Source: JAIOIW01 sp050304175
GTDB lineage: Bacteria; Pseudomonadota; Alphaproteobacteria; Rhizobiales; Rhizobiaceae
Direction of reading: 5' to 3'
NCBI GenBank assembly: GCA_050304175.1
Contig: JBNLDE010000216.1
Span: 1 to 10,047 of the forward strand
Length of the DNA: 10,047 bases
Position 1 is the stretch's first letter; the number at the start of each line of letters is the position of its first letter. Below the pieces are notes generated by a model, which saw nothing but the letters and a program-made list of their open reading frames with translations, searched no databases and was not told the origin of the DNA. Position numbers and translations under genes: made by a program. Positions 1-5,689 of the stretch are shown here, one piece after another.

Positions 1-126
1 TCGCGCGACGAGCGGGTCGCCGGTTTCGTGCACATCGGGACACCGGCCGAGGAGGGGCCCGACCGATCCCGCCCCGATCCCGCAGCCATTCTTGTCGAAT
101 ACGCCGGACCGCAGGAAGAGCTTTGA
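1..126 (+). CDS. Nitroreductase family protein, C-terminal end only (partial)
   Basis: The frame is open from the first base and stops with TGA at 124-126, leaving 41 residues of a C-terminus. The segment reading ERVAGFVHIGTPAEEGPDR and the acidic/proline-rich stretch after it resemble the tail of small FMN-dependent nitroreductases of the YdjA-like group, where a 'GF(I/V)(H/Y)IGTP' strand is followed by a region like 'RPRPD'. The family uses FMN and NAD(P)H to reduce nitro or quinone substrates, usually as a cytoplasmic homodimer; the substrate cannot be told from this fragment. The stop overlaps the start of the following flavin reductase-like gene by one base (TGATG), so the two are probably translated together. 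The FMN-binding N-terminal part lies outside the window, so the call rests on a short match. Confidence 0.7.
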   Translation, partial: SRDERVAGFVHIGTPAEEGPDRSRPDPAAILVEYAGPQEEL

Positions 127-746
127 TGTTTTACGAACCGAACAAGGGTCACGGACTGCCGCACGATCCTTTCAAGGCGATCGTCGCGCCGCGGCCGATC
201 GGCTGGATCTCGACGCGGGCGCTCGACGGGCGGTTCAATCTCGCTCCCTACTCGTTTTTCAACGCCCTGTCGTCGCATCCGCATCTGGTGATGTTCTCGT
301 CGGAAGGCGAAAAGGACAGCGTCACCTTCGCGCGCGAAAGCGGCGAATTCGTCGCCAACCTGGCGACGCGCAAGCTGTTCGAGGCCTTGAACGCCAGTTC
401 GGTCGACGCGCCGCGCGGGACGAGCGAGTTTGAGTATGCCCACCTGACGCCGGAACCGTCACGTCTGGTTCGGGCGCCGCGGGTTCGTGAAGCCGCGGCG
501 GCGCTCGAATGCAAGGTTACCGAAATCATGCGTCCCAAGGGCCTGGACGGGAATGATGCCGGCGTGACCACGGTGTTCGGCGAGGTCGTCGGCGTTTATA
601 TCGACGAACAGTACCTGACCGATGGTCTGTTCGACATCGTCAAGGCCGGCACCATCGCAAGGATGGGCTACCTGGACTACACGACGGTAACCGACACATT
701 CGCTGCACGCCGTCCGCAGTGGAAACAACCGCGCACGCCGAGCTAG
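126..746 (+). CDS. Flavin reductase-like FMN-binding split-barrel protein
   Basis: This is a 206-residue protein starting at ATG 126. A TTG one codon upstream is possible, but the ATG has an AGGAAGAG ribosome binding site at 113-120. Residues 19-30 (IVAPRPIGWIST) and 38-59 (starting NLAPYSFFNALSS) are the hallmark of the flavin reductase-like / DIM6-NTAB family, which binds FMN in a split barrel. The tail RMGYLDYTTVTDTF at 179-192 is also typical of the long subgroup of about 200 residues. Members either supply reduced flavin to a monooxygenase or are flavoproteins of unknown substrate. No membrane segment or signal peptide is seen. It overlaps the upstream nitroreductase stop by one base, so the pair is likely one flavin-dependent redox operon. 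It ends 3 bases before the stop of the convergent lyase gene. Family is confident; the reaction is not known. Confidence 0.9.
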   Translation: MFYEPNKGHGLPHDPFKAIVAPRPIGWISTRALDGRFNLAPYSFFNALSSHPHLVMFSSEGEKDSVTFARESGEFVANLATRKLFEALNASSVDAPRGTSEFEYAHLTPEPSRLVRAPRVREAAAALECKVTEIMRPKGLDGNDAGVTTVFGEVVGVYIDEQYLTDGLFDIVKAGTIARMGYLDYTTVTDTFAARRPQWKQPRTPS

Positions 747-749
747 CCC

Positions 750-1628
750 TCAGCCCTTGTCAATATCGGCCGCGCGGGCAATCAGGCGTTCGGCACGGCG
801 CAAGTGCGGGCGGTCGTACATCTTGCCGCCAATCCCCACGACTCCCGGATTGCCCGCCTCGGCGAAGGCCGCGACAATGGCCTTTGCTTCGGCCACCGTT
901 TCGGCCGATGGCGTGAAGATCGCATTGATGACCGGAACCTGGACCGGATGGATCGCCATTTTCGCGGTGAAGCCATCGCGAAGCGCATCGCGGCATTCTG
1001 CGGCGAAACCGTCGGCATCGGCGTAATCGACATAAACGGTATCGATCGCCGGCGCAGCCGTCGCGGCTGCGGCCAGGACGGTCATTGCCCGCGCGAGGCG
1101 AAAGACATCGGTGTAACGGCCGGATTCGTCGCGCGTCACATGCGCCCCGATGTCGGCGGACAGGTCTTCTGCGCCCCACGTCACGCCTGCCAGGCGCGGG
1201 AATGTATCGCGATAACTGAGGGCGCCGAGCACGGAGGCCGCAGTCTCGGTGATGATCGGGATGATTTGCGTCGATCCGGCCGGGAGACCGTGCTCGGTTT
1301 CGAGGCGGTCCAGTTCGGCGGCGAGACGGCGGATATCGTCGGCGCCCGCGCATTTCGGCAGCATGATGCCGTGCGGCGCCGCGGCCATAACCGCCGCGAG
1401 ATCCTCGCCGGTCATCCCGGTATCGAACGCATTGACCCGCACATGGAGACGCGGCGCGTCGGCGGTGCGATTTGCCGCCACGAAAGCTGTCGTCGTTTCG
1501 CGTGCGCCCGGTTTGTTGGCCAGCGCGACGGAATCTTCAAGGTCGATCAACAGCACGTCGGCGGCACTGCTTAGCCCCTTGGCCAGCTTGCGTTCCGAAT
1601 CGCCGGGCACGAACAGAAGCGAGCGCAT
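750..1628 (-). CDS. CitE/HpcH-HpaI family CoA-ester lyase
   Basis: This 292-residue protein is a TIM-barrel lyase of the HpcH/HpaI aldolase / citrate lyase beta family. Visible landmarks are FVPGDSERK at 6-14, DLEDSV at 29-34, the substrate-binding Arg64 in HVRVNAF, the metal-ligand Glu128 in ITETA, WGAEDLS at 151-157 with Asp155 as probable second metal ligand, and AIHPVQV at 225-231. Length is normal for stand-alone CitE-like enzymes, and no citrate lyase alpha or gamma subunit genes are nearby, so a true citrate lyase complex is unlikely. Relatives split beta-hydroxyacyl-CoA compounds such as malyl-, beta-methylmalyl-, citramalyl- or HMG-CoA. It begins 4 bases after the MaoC hydratase stop and has no clear ribosome binding site of its own, so it is probably translationally coupled. 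The hydratase-lyase order suggests hydration of an enoyl-CoA followed by C-C cleavage. Exact substrate is inferred only. Confidence 0.92.
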   Translation of the reverse strand: MRSLLFVPGDSERKLAKGLSSAADVLLIDLEDSVALANKPGARETTTAFVAANRTADAPRLHVRVNAFDTGMTGEDLAAVMAAAPHGIMLPKCAGADDIRRLAAELDRLETEHGLPAGSTQIIPIITETAASVLGALSYRDTFPRLAGVTWGAEDLSADIGAHVTRDESGRYTDVFRLARAMTVLAAAATAAPAIDTVYVDYADADGFAAECRDALRDGFTAKMAIHPVQVPVINAIFTPSAETVAEAKAIVAAFAEAGNPGVVGIGGKMYDRPHLRRAERLIARAADIDKG

Positions 1629-1632
1629 GGGC

Positions 1633-2085
1633 CTAGACCGGTTTCTTGAGCATCATGGCCTGGCGGACGCAACGCGCCACCAGGATATTGTCCTGATTGT
1701 AGGCGCGGTGTTCGAACTCCACGATCCCGCGATCGGCTTTCGACCTGGATTCGCGAATCGAGCGGACCTCGGTTTCCACGCGCACCGTGTCGCCATGAAA
1801 CAGCGGGTGCGGAAACACTGTTTCGGTCATGCCGAGATTGCCAATCGTGGTTCCAAGTGTCGTGTCGTGGACCGAAATGCCGATCATCAGACCTAGCGTG
1901 AACAGGGAGTTGACCAGCGGCTTTCCCCACTCGCTGCGGGCGGCGAAGTCGAAATCGATGTGCAATGGCTGCGGATTGAGGGTCATGACCGAAAACAGCA
2001 TGTTGTCGCTCTCCGTCACGCTTTTGCGCAAGGCGTGCCGGATCACCTGACCCTCGGTGAATTCTTCAAGATAGAGCCCCGCCAC
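1633..2085 (-). CDS. MaoC family dehydratase (itaconyl-/mesaconyl-CoA hydratase-like)
   Basis: I place the start at GTG 2085, giving 150 residues. A GGGAGGA ribosome binding site lies 6 bases upstream, and the protein then opens with AGLYLEEFTEGQ, the usual beginning of this family; the frame stays open to an ATG at 2187, but the extra 34 residues look unlike the family. It is a single hotdog-fold domain. TESDN at 24-28, TLNPQPLHID at 35-44 and NSLFTLGLMIGISV at 59-72 match the MaoC subgroup found next to CitE-like lyases, including, as I recall, Rv2499c of Mycobacterium tuberculosis. The usual R-hydratase catalytic signature D-x-N-P-x-H is altered here: Thr35 takes the Asp place and two residues are inserted before His42, which appears to be a subgroup trait. 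It probably hydrates a CoA-bound unsaturated dicarboxylic acid, passing product to the lyase encoded 4 bases downstream. The family is sure; the substrate is inferred from context. Confidence 0.88.
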   Translation of the reverse strand: MAGLYLEEFTEGQVIRHALRKSVTESDNMLFSVMTLNPQPLHIDFDFAARSEWGKPLVNSLFTLGLMIGISVHDTTLGTTIGNLGMTETVFPHPLFHGDTVRVETEVRSIRESRSKADRGIVEFEHRAYNQDNILVARCVRQAMMLKKPV

Positions 2086-2090
2086 GCATT

Positions 2091-2097
2091 TCCTCCC
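2091..2097 (-). promoter_or_regulatory. Ribosome binding site fixing the GTG start of the MaoC gene
   Basis: Read on the minus strand this is GGGAGGA, followed by six bases and then GTG at 2085-2083. It is the only strong Shine-Dalgarno sequence near the start of the conserved part of the protein. An out-of-frame ATG overlaps the spacer (2090-2088 on the minus strand) but opens another frame that does not encode the hydratase. Confidence 0.75.
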
Positions 2098-2164
2098 GCG
2101 CTTGATCGGCTCTTTGATAGGGCTGTATCCGGGCCCCTGCAAGGCCTTCAGGAGGTGAACAAAC

Positions 2165-2182
2165 ATGGTGAACCGTTCGTAA
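2165..2182 (+). other. Possible five-codon leader ORF behind a perfect Shine-Dalgarno
   Basis: AGGAGGTGA at 2150-2158 matches the 16S anti-Shine-Dalgarno along nine bases. It stands nine bases before ATG 2165, which encodes only M-V-N-R-S before TAA at 2180-2182. The DUF2336 start follows 51 bases later with a much weaker ribosome binding site. The arrangement could be a leader peptide, the remains of a decayed gene start, or chance. No transcription start is known, so the element may not be in an mRNA at all. Confidence 0.25.
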
Positions 2183-2233
2183 ACCATTTGCAGCTACTTG
2201 TTTTGCTATAGGTTTTGTCTGGTGCGGGGTTCC

Positions 2234-3379
2234 ATGATTATCGAGCGTTTCCTCAAATGGATCGATACGGCAAAGGTTCCCGACCGCGCCGCAGCGGCCA
2301 GCGCGCTGGCGCGTGGTTATCTCCAGTCTGATTTGTCGTTCGAGGAACGATGCGCCGCGGAATCCGCGCTCACCCTTTTGCTTGACGATCCGTCGTCGAA
2401 GGTTCGCGCAGCAATGGCCGAACCGCTTTCGCTTGCCCGCCATGCGCCGCTGCAGGTCATCAATGCGCTGGCCTCCGACATTCCCGAAGTTGCGGCAATA
2501 GTGCTGGTCCGTTCGCCGCTGCTGACCGACACCGACCTGGTCGACCGGGTTGCCTGCGCGGATGGCAACATCCAGCGCCTGGTTGCGATGCGTCCCCAGA
2601 TTTCAGTCTCCGTCAGCGCCGCGCTGGCGGAAATCGGCGAACCCGAAGCCTGCATCGAGCTTCTTGCCAACAGCGGCGCGCAGATCGCCAGAATCAGCCT
2701 GCGGCGCATGGCCGAGCGCCTCGGGTCGAACGGCGCGGTTCGTTCCGCGCTGCTTGCCTATCCCGGATTGCCCGCCGATTCGCGCCATCACCTGTTGGTG
2801 AAGGTCGCAGAGGATTTCCGCCAGTCGCCGCTGTTGAAGACGCTGATGGGTGCCGCACGGGCCGACAAGGTAGTGCGCGATGCCTGCGTCAGGGCATCGG
2901 TCAGCCTGATCGACGCCATTCAGCCCGAGGAATATTCGGCGCTGGTGGAACATTTGCGGCTGCGCGGCGACATGACCGAGGGCTACATCGTCCGCACCGT
3001 GGCGCACGGCAAGATCGACTTCTTCTGCTCGATCCTGGAATCCTTGTCGGGGCAGGGCGAGAAGCGGGTCCGGGCGCTGTTGTCATCGGGACGCGACAAT
3101 GCCTTGCGCGCGCTGTTCCGCGTTTGCGGGCTGTCGGAAGGTGCCCACGCCGTGATCCTTAAGGCGCTTAAGGTCTGGCGGGAAGTCGCCAATGGCAAGC
3201 GGGTAACCGGCGTGCAGGAGGTGACATGGCTGATGCTGCGCGAAATCGGCGGCGCGCCCGGCTCGCCGAACCTGCCAAAGGCAGAGAACGACGACCTCAT
3301 TTCGCTGCTAAAATCGGTTCACCTGGATCAGTTGCGGCGGAACGCGCGCGGCCACGCGCTGGCGATCGCGGCCGCCTGA
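2234..3379 (+). CDS. DUF2336 domain-containing protein (HEAT-like helical repeats)
   Basis: With the start at ATG 2234 the protein has 381 residues; an upstream in-frame alternative start at 2198 would add a short stretch unlike the rest. It is almost wholly alpha-helical by composition, with short repeated helix pairs: residues 50-65 (DDPSSKVRAAMAEPLS) and the following segments about 84-96, 116-135 and 138-162 have the spacing and Ala/Leu pattern of HEAT-like repeats. This matches DUF2336, a family of unknown function known mainly from Alphaproteobacteria; a protein-binding scaffold role is a guess from the fold. There is no signal peptide, membrane segment or catalytic motif that I can see, so it should be cytoplasmic. 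The ribosome binding site is poor (GCGGGG about 4 bases upstream). It is divergent from the MaoC gene and convergent with parE, so it is probably transcribed alone. Confidence 0.85.
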   Translation: MIIERFLKWIDTAKVPDRAAAASALARGYLQSDLSFEERCAAESALTLLLDDPSSKVRAAMAEPLSLARHAPLQVINALASDIPEVAAIVLVRSPLLTDTDLVDRVACADGNIQRLVAMRPQISVSVSAALAEIGEPEACIELLANSGAQIARISLRRMAERLGSNGAVRSALLAYPGLPADSRHHLLVKVAEDFRQSPLLKTLMGAARADKVVRDACVRASVSLIDAIQPEEYSALVEHLRLRGDMTEGYIVRTVAHGKIDFFCSILESLSGQGEKRVRALLSSGRDNALRALFRVCGLSEGAHAVILKALKVWREVANGKRVTGVQEVTWLMLREIGGAPGSPNLPKAENDDLISLLKSVHLDQLRRNARGHALAIAAA

Positions 3380-3380
3380 C

Positions 3381-3396
3381 GAGTCCGCCCGGACTC
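3381..3396. terminator. Hairpin at the convergent DUF2336/parE junction, possible bidirectional terminator
   Basis: GAGTCC at 3381-3386 pairs perfectly with GGACTC at 3391-3396 across a GCCC loop. The stem begins one base after the DUF2336 stop and overlaps the parE stop codon. There is no T-run on either strand, so this is not a classical intrinsic terminator; it could still stall polymerase or protect the 3' ends. Each arm also contains a GANTC sequence, the CcrM methylation target in Alphaproteobacteria. Confidence 0.35.
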
Positions 3397-5452
3397 AGAC
3401 GTCGAGCATTTCCTCGTTGGCAAATGCCGCGTGTTCCTGAATGAAGCGGAACCGGGCTTCCGGCTTGGTGCCCATCAGCGCCTCGACCGAGGCCTTGGTG
3501 CCTTCCGGATCATTGATCACGTCGACCTTCAGCAGCATGCGCTTGGCCGGGTCCATCGTGGTTTCCTTGAGCTGGCTCGCCATCATTTCGCCGAGGCCCT
3601 TGAACCGTCCGATCTCGACCTTGCCGCGACCGTTGAACTCGTTTGCCAAAAGCTCGTCCTTGTGCCGGTCGTCGCGTGCATAAAGCGTCTTGCCGCCCTG
3701 ACTCAGCCGATAGAGCGGCGGCACGGCCAGGTAGAGATGTCCGCCGCGAATCAGATCGGGCATCTCCTGGTAGAAGAACGTGATCAGTAGCGAGGCGATA
3801 TGCGCGCCATCGACGTCCGCGTCGGTCATGATGATGATGCGGTCGTAACGCAGGTCTTCCTCGCGGTATTTCGCGCGCGTGCCGCAACCGAGCGCCTGGA
3901 CGAGGTCCTGGATCAACTGGCTGGCGCTCAGCTTGTCGCGCCCCGCGCTGGCGACGTTGAGAATCTTGCCGCGCAGCGGCAGGACCGCCTGGGTGTTGCG
4001 GTTACGCGCCTGCTTGGCCGAGCCGCCGGCCGAATCGCCCTCTACGATGAACAGCTCCGCGCCGGCGGCTGCGTTCTGGGTGCAGTCGGCCAGCTTGCCG
4101 GGCAGGCGCAGCTTGCGTACCGCGCTCTTGCGGCTGACTTCCTTTTCCTGACGGCGGCGAACGCGCTCTTCGGCGCGCTGGACGACCCAGTCGAGCAGGT
4201 TTGACGCCTGCTGCGGGCTTGCCGTCAGCCAGTGATCGAATGCGTCGCGCACCGCGCTTTCGACGATGCGGGTCGCTTCGGCGGTCGCCAGCTTGTCCTT
4301 GGTTTGGCCGACGAATTCCGGCTCCCGGATGAACACCGACAGCATTCCGGCGGCGGAGATCATCACGTCTTCATTGGTTATGATCGCCGCGCGCTTGTTG
4401 CCGACCAACTCTGCATAGGCTTTCAGGCCGCGGGCCAAGGCGGACCGGAAACCCGCTTCATGGGTTCCGCCATCGGCCGTGGGAATGGTGTTGCAGTACG
4501 AATTGACGAAACCATCGCCGCCGAACCAGGTGACCGCCCATTCGACCGAGCCATGACCGGCCTGTTTCTCGCTCTTGCCGGCAAAGATTTCGCGCGTGAC
4601 CTGGTGTTCCTTGCCGAGGCTCGCCTGCAGGTAGTCCTTCAGGCCGCCCGGGAAGTGGAACACGGCCTTGGGCGGCGTTTCGTCCTTTTCCGATAGACAG
4701 GCCGGATCGCAACTCCAGCGGATTTCCACGCCGCCGAACAGGTACGCCTTGGACCGCGCCATGCGGTAGAGGCGGTTGGGCTCGAAGCGTGCCTGCTTGC
4801 CGAAGATCTCGGCATCGGGATGGAACCGAATGCGGGTGCCGCGCCGGTTGTGGACTTCGCCGAGGTCTTCGAGCTTGCTCTGCGGAACGCCGCGCGAAAA
4901 GACCTGGCGGTACAGCCGGCGGCCGCGCGCCACCTCCACTTCCAGCCGGTCCGAAAGCGCGTTGACCACCGAGACGCCGACTCCGTGCAGGCCGCCCGAC
5001 GTCTCGTAAACCTTGGAGTCGAACTTTCCGCCGGCATGCAGCGTCGTCATGATGACTTCCAGCGCCGACTTGTCCTTGAACTTGGGATGGGGGTCGACGG
5101 GGATGCCCCGGCCATTGTCGGTCACCGAAAGGAAACCTTCAGCATCCAGCTCGACCTCGATGAAGGTCGCGTGGCCGGCAACTGCCTCGTCCATGGAATT
5201 GTCGATGACTTCGGCAAACAGGTGATGAAGCGCCTTGTCGTCGGTGCCGCCGATATACATGCCCGGCCGCCGCCGGACCGGCTCCAGCCCCTCCAGAACC
5301 TCGATATCGGCTGCCGAATAGTCGTTTCCGGGTTCCGCCTGGGGTCGCGCGGGCTTCGGCCTGGCAGCGGGTTTCGGCGCCGCTGAGGCCGCCTCGGGCG
5401 CCTTGGTGTTCTGGCCATCGAGCGCGGCAAAAAGGTCGTTTGAGTTGTCCAT
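3395..5452 (-). CDS. parE: DNA topoisomerase IV subunit B
   Basis: This 685-residue protein has the full type IIA topoisomerase B-subunit layout. The GHKL ATPase comes first: EVIDNSMDEA at 81-90 with the catalytic Glu81 and Mg-binding Asn85, TDNGRGIPVD at 111-120, and the ATP lid GGLHGVGVSVVNALS at 153-167. The transducer follows, with GQTK at 382-385 as the ATP-contacting loop. The TOPRIM domain has EGDSAGG at 471-477 and DADVDG at 544-549 as metal ligands. Length and the short C-terminus favour ParE over GyrB. With ParC it decatenates sister chromosomes using ATP. Residues 18-45 form an Ala/Pro/Lys-rich linker before the ATPase, a low-complexity extension. No good ribosome binding site precedes ATG 5452 (only GGGA almost touching it), so initiation may be leaderless or weak. 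No parC is in the window. It is divergent from the Tad pilus operon. Confidence 0.97.
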   Translation of the reverse strand: MDNSNDLFAALDGQNTKAPEAASAAPKPAARPKPARPQAEPGNDYSAADIEVLEGLEPVRRRPGMYIGGTDDKALHHLFAEVIDNSMDEAVAGHATFIEVELDAEGFLSVTDNGRGIPVDPHPKFKDKSALEVIMTTLHAGGKFDSKVYETSGGLHGVGVSVVNALSDRLEVEVARGRRLYRQVFSRGVPQSKLEDLGEVHNRRGTRIRFHPDAEIFGKQARFEPNRLYRMARSKAYLFGGVEIRWSCDPACLSEKDETPPKAVFHFPGGLKDYLQASLGKEHQVTREIFAGKSEKQAGHGSVEWAVTWFGGDGFVNSYCNTIPTADGGTHEAGFRSALARGLKAYAELVGNKRAAIITNEDVMISAAGMLSVFIREPEFVGQTKDKLATAEATRIVESAVRDAFDHWLTASPQQASNLLDWVVQRAEERVRRRQEKEVSRKSAVRKLRLPGKLADCTQNAAAGAELFIVEGDSAGGSAKQARNRNTQAVLPLRGKILNVASAGRDKLSASQLIQDLVQALGCGTRAKYREEDLRYDRIIIMTDADVDGAHIASLLITFFYQEMPDLIRGGHLYLAVPPLYRLSQGGKTLYARDDRHKDELLANEFNGRGKVEIGRFKGLGEMMASQLKETTMDPAKRMLLKVDVINDPEGTKASVEALMGTKPEARFRFIQEHAAFANEEMLDV

Positions 5453-5505
5453 TCCCAGACTACAGGTTTGCTTGGCGAATCAGTGTGTATCTTGGCATTT
5501 TTAGT

Positions 5506-5523
5506 CCGATATAGCGATATCGG
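5506..5523. repeat. Perfect inverted repeat CCGATAT-N4-ATATCGG
   Basis: CCGATAT at 5506-5512 and ATATCGG at 5517-5523 are exact reverse complements around AGCG. The same bases also form a direct repeat of CGATAT eight bases apart (5507 and 5515). It lies 54 bases upstream of the parE start and 167 bases upstream of cpaB, which fits a transcription factor operator near the parE promoter or a hairpin in the parE leader. The binding protein is unknown. Confidence 0.5.
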
Positions 5524-5590
5524 CACCTTCCGCTAGGTGATTGATTTGGTTGTAATAAACGAAACATACAACCCGACGCACCATTAGGTG
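5524..5590. repeat. Two related CACC...TAGGTG dyads
   Basis: The first is CACCT-N6-AGGTG at 5524-5539, directly abutting the preceding inverted repeat. The second is CACC-ATTA-GGTG at 5579-5590. Both finish with TAGGTG, and these six-base blocks (5534 and 5585) are 51 bases apart, close to five helical turns. That spacing would put two bound proteins on the same face of the DNA. The arms are short, so chance is possible. Confidence 0.35.
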
Positions 5591-5650
5591 GCAATTTAAA
5601 CAAATGCAAAGCCACAGTTCCCGGTTTCTTTAGATTTATTGGCTACGTTT

Positions 5651-5684
5651 GTTCCCTGAGACCAAATACCCGGGCGCAGGGAGC
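5651..5684 (+). promoter_or_regulatory. Possible leader hairpin covering the cpaB ribosome binding site
   Basis: GTTCCCTG at 5651-5658 can pair with CAGGGAGC at 5677-5684 over eight base pairs, seven Watson-Crick and one G-U, with an 18-base loop. The right arm contains AGGGAG at 5678-5683, the best ribosome binding site for cpaB, six bases before ATG 5690. A second purine run, AGGGG at 5685-5689, stays outside the stem but touches the start codon. If the mRNA includes this leader, folding would reduce translation of the first Tad gene. Confidence 0.4.
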
Positions 5685-5689
5685 AGGGG

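Larger units (their letters stand above)
2086..2233. promoter_or_regulatory. Divergent intergenic region between MaoC gene and DUF2336 gene
   Basis: This 148-bp spacer must hold the promoters of both the minus-strand maoC-citE pair and the plus-strand DUF2336 gene. Its right third (about 2161-2220) is AT-richer than the neighbouring genes. It contains the dyad ATGGT-GAAC-C-GTTC-GTAA-ACCAT at 2165-2187, in which two nested inverted repeats (GAAC/GTTC and ATGGT/ACCAT) share nearly the same centre. It also holds a perfect AGGAGGTGA at 2150-2158 followed by a five-codon frame. I could not find a convincing -35/-10 pair on either strand. A regulator site is possible but no regulator gene is in the window. 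Confidence 0.45.
5453..5689. promoter_or_regulatory. Divergent parE / cpaB control region
   Basis: This 237-bp non-coding stretch is clearly richer in A and T than its neighbours, as expected of a promoter region. It has to drive parE leftward and the Tad operon rightward. It holds several dyads listed separately, a single GANTC site at 5477-5481, and a possible leader hairpin just before cpaB. I looked for sigma-70-like boxes on both strands and found only weak matches (for example TTGATT at 5541-5546 with nothing good at the -10 spacing). No sigma-54 GG-N10-GC motif and no full CtrA motif (TTAA-N7-TTAA) were found. No small ORF with a ribosome binding site is evident. Confidence 0.6.

Noticed and set aside
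741..760. Terminator between the convergent flavin reductase and lyase genes
   Set aside because: Only three bases separate the stop codons and I saw no stable stem with a T-run on either strand.
804..1574. Open reading frame of 256 codons on the plus strand opposite the CitE-like gene
   Set aside because: It is antisense to a gene with clear conserved motifs, has Arg-rich composition typical of GC-rich shadow frames and shows no recognisable domain.
750..1628. Citrate lyase beta subunit of a citDEF complex
   Set aside because: No alpha or gamma subunit or citX/citG genes are adjacent, and the partner is a MaoC hydratase, which points to a stand-alone CoA-ester lyase.
2180..2187. Possible CtrA half-site TAAACCAT
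   Set aside because: It has one mismatch to TTAACCAT and no second TTAA at the proper spacing, so it is not distinguishable from chance.
5640..5656. Possible sigma-54 promoter (TGGCTACGTTTGTTC) upstream of cpaB
   Set aside because: The GG is present, but ten bases later there is TC where GC is required, and the -12 block does not match.
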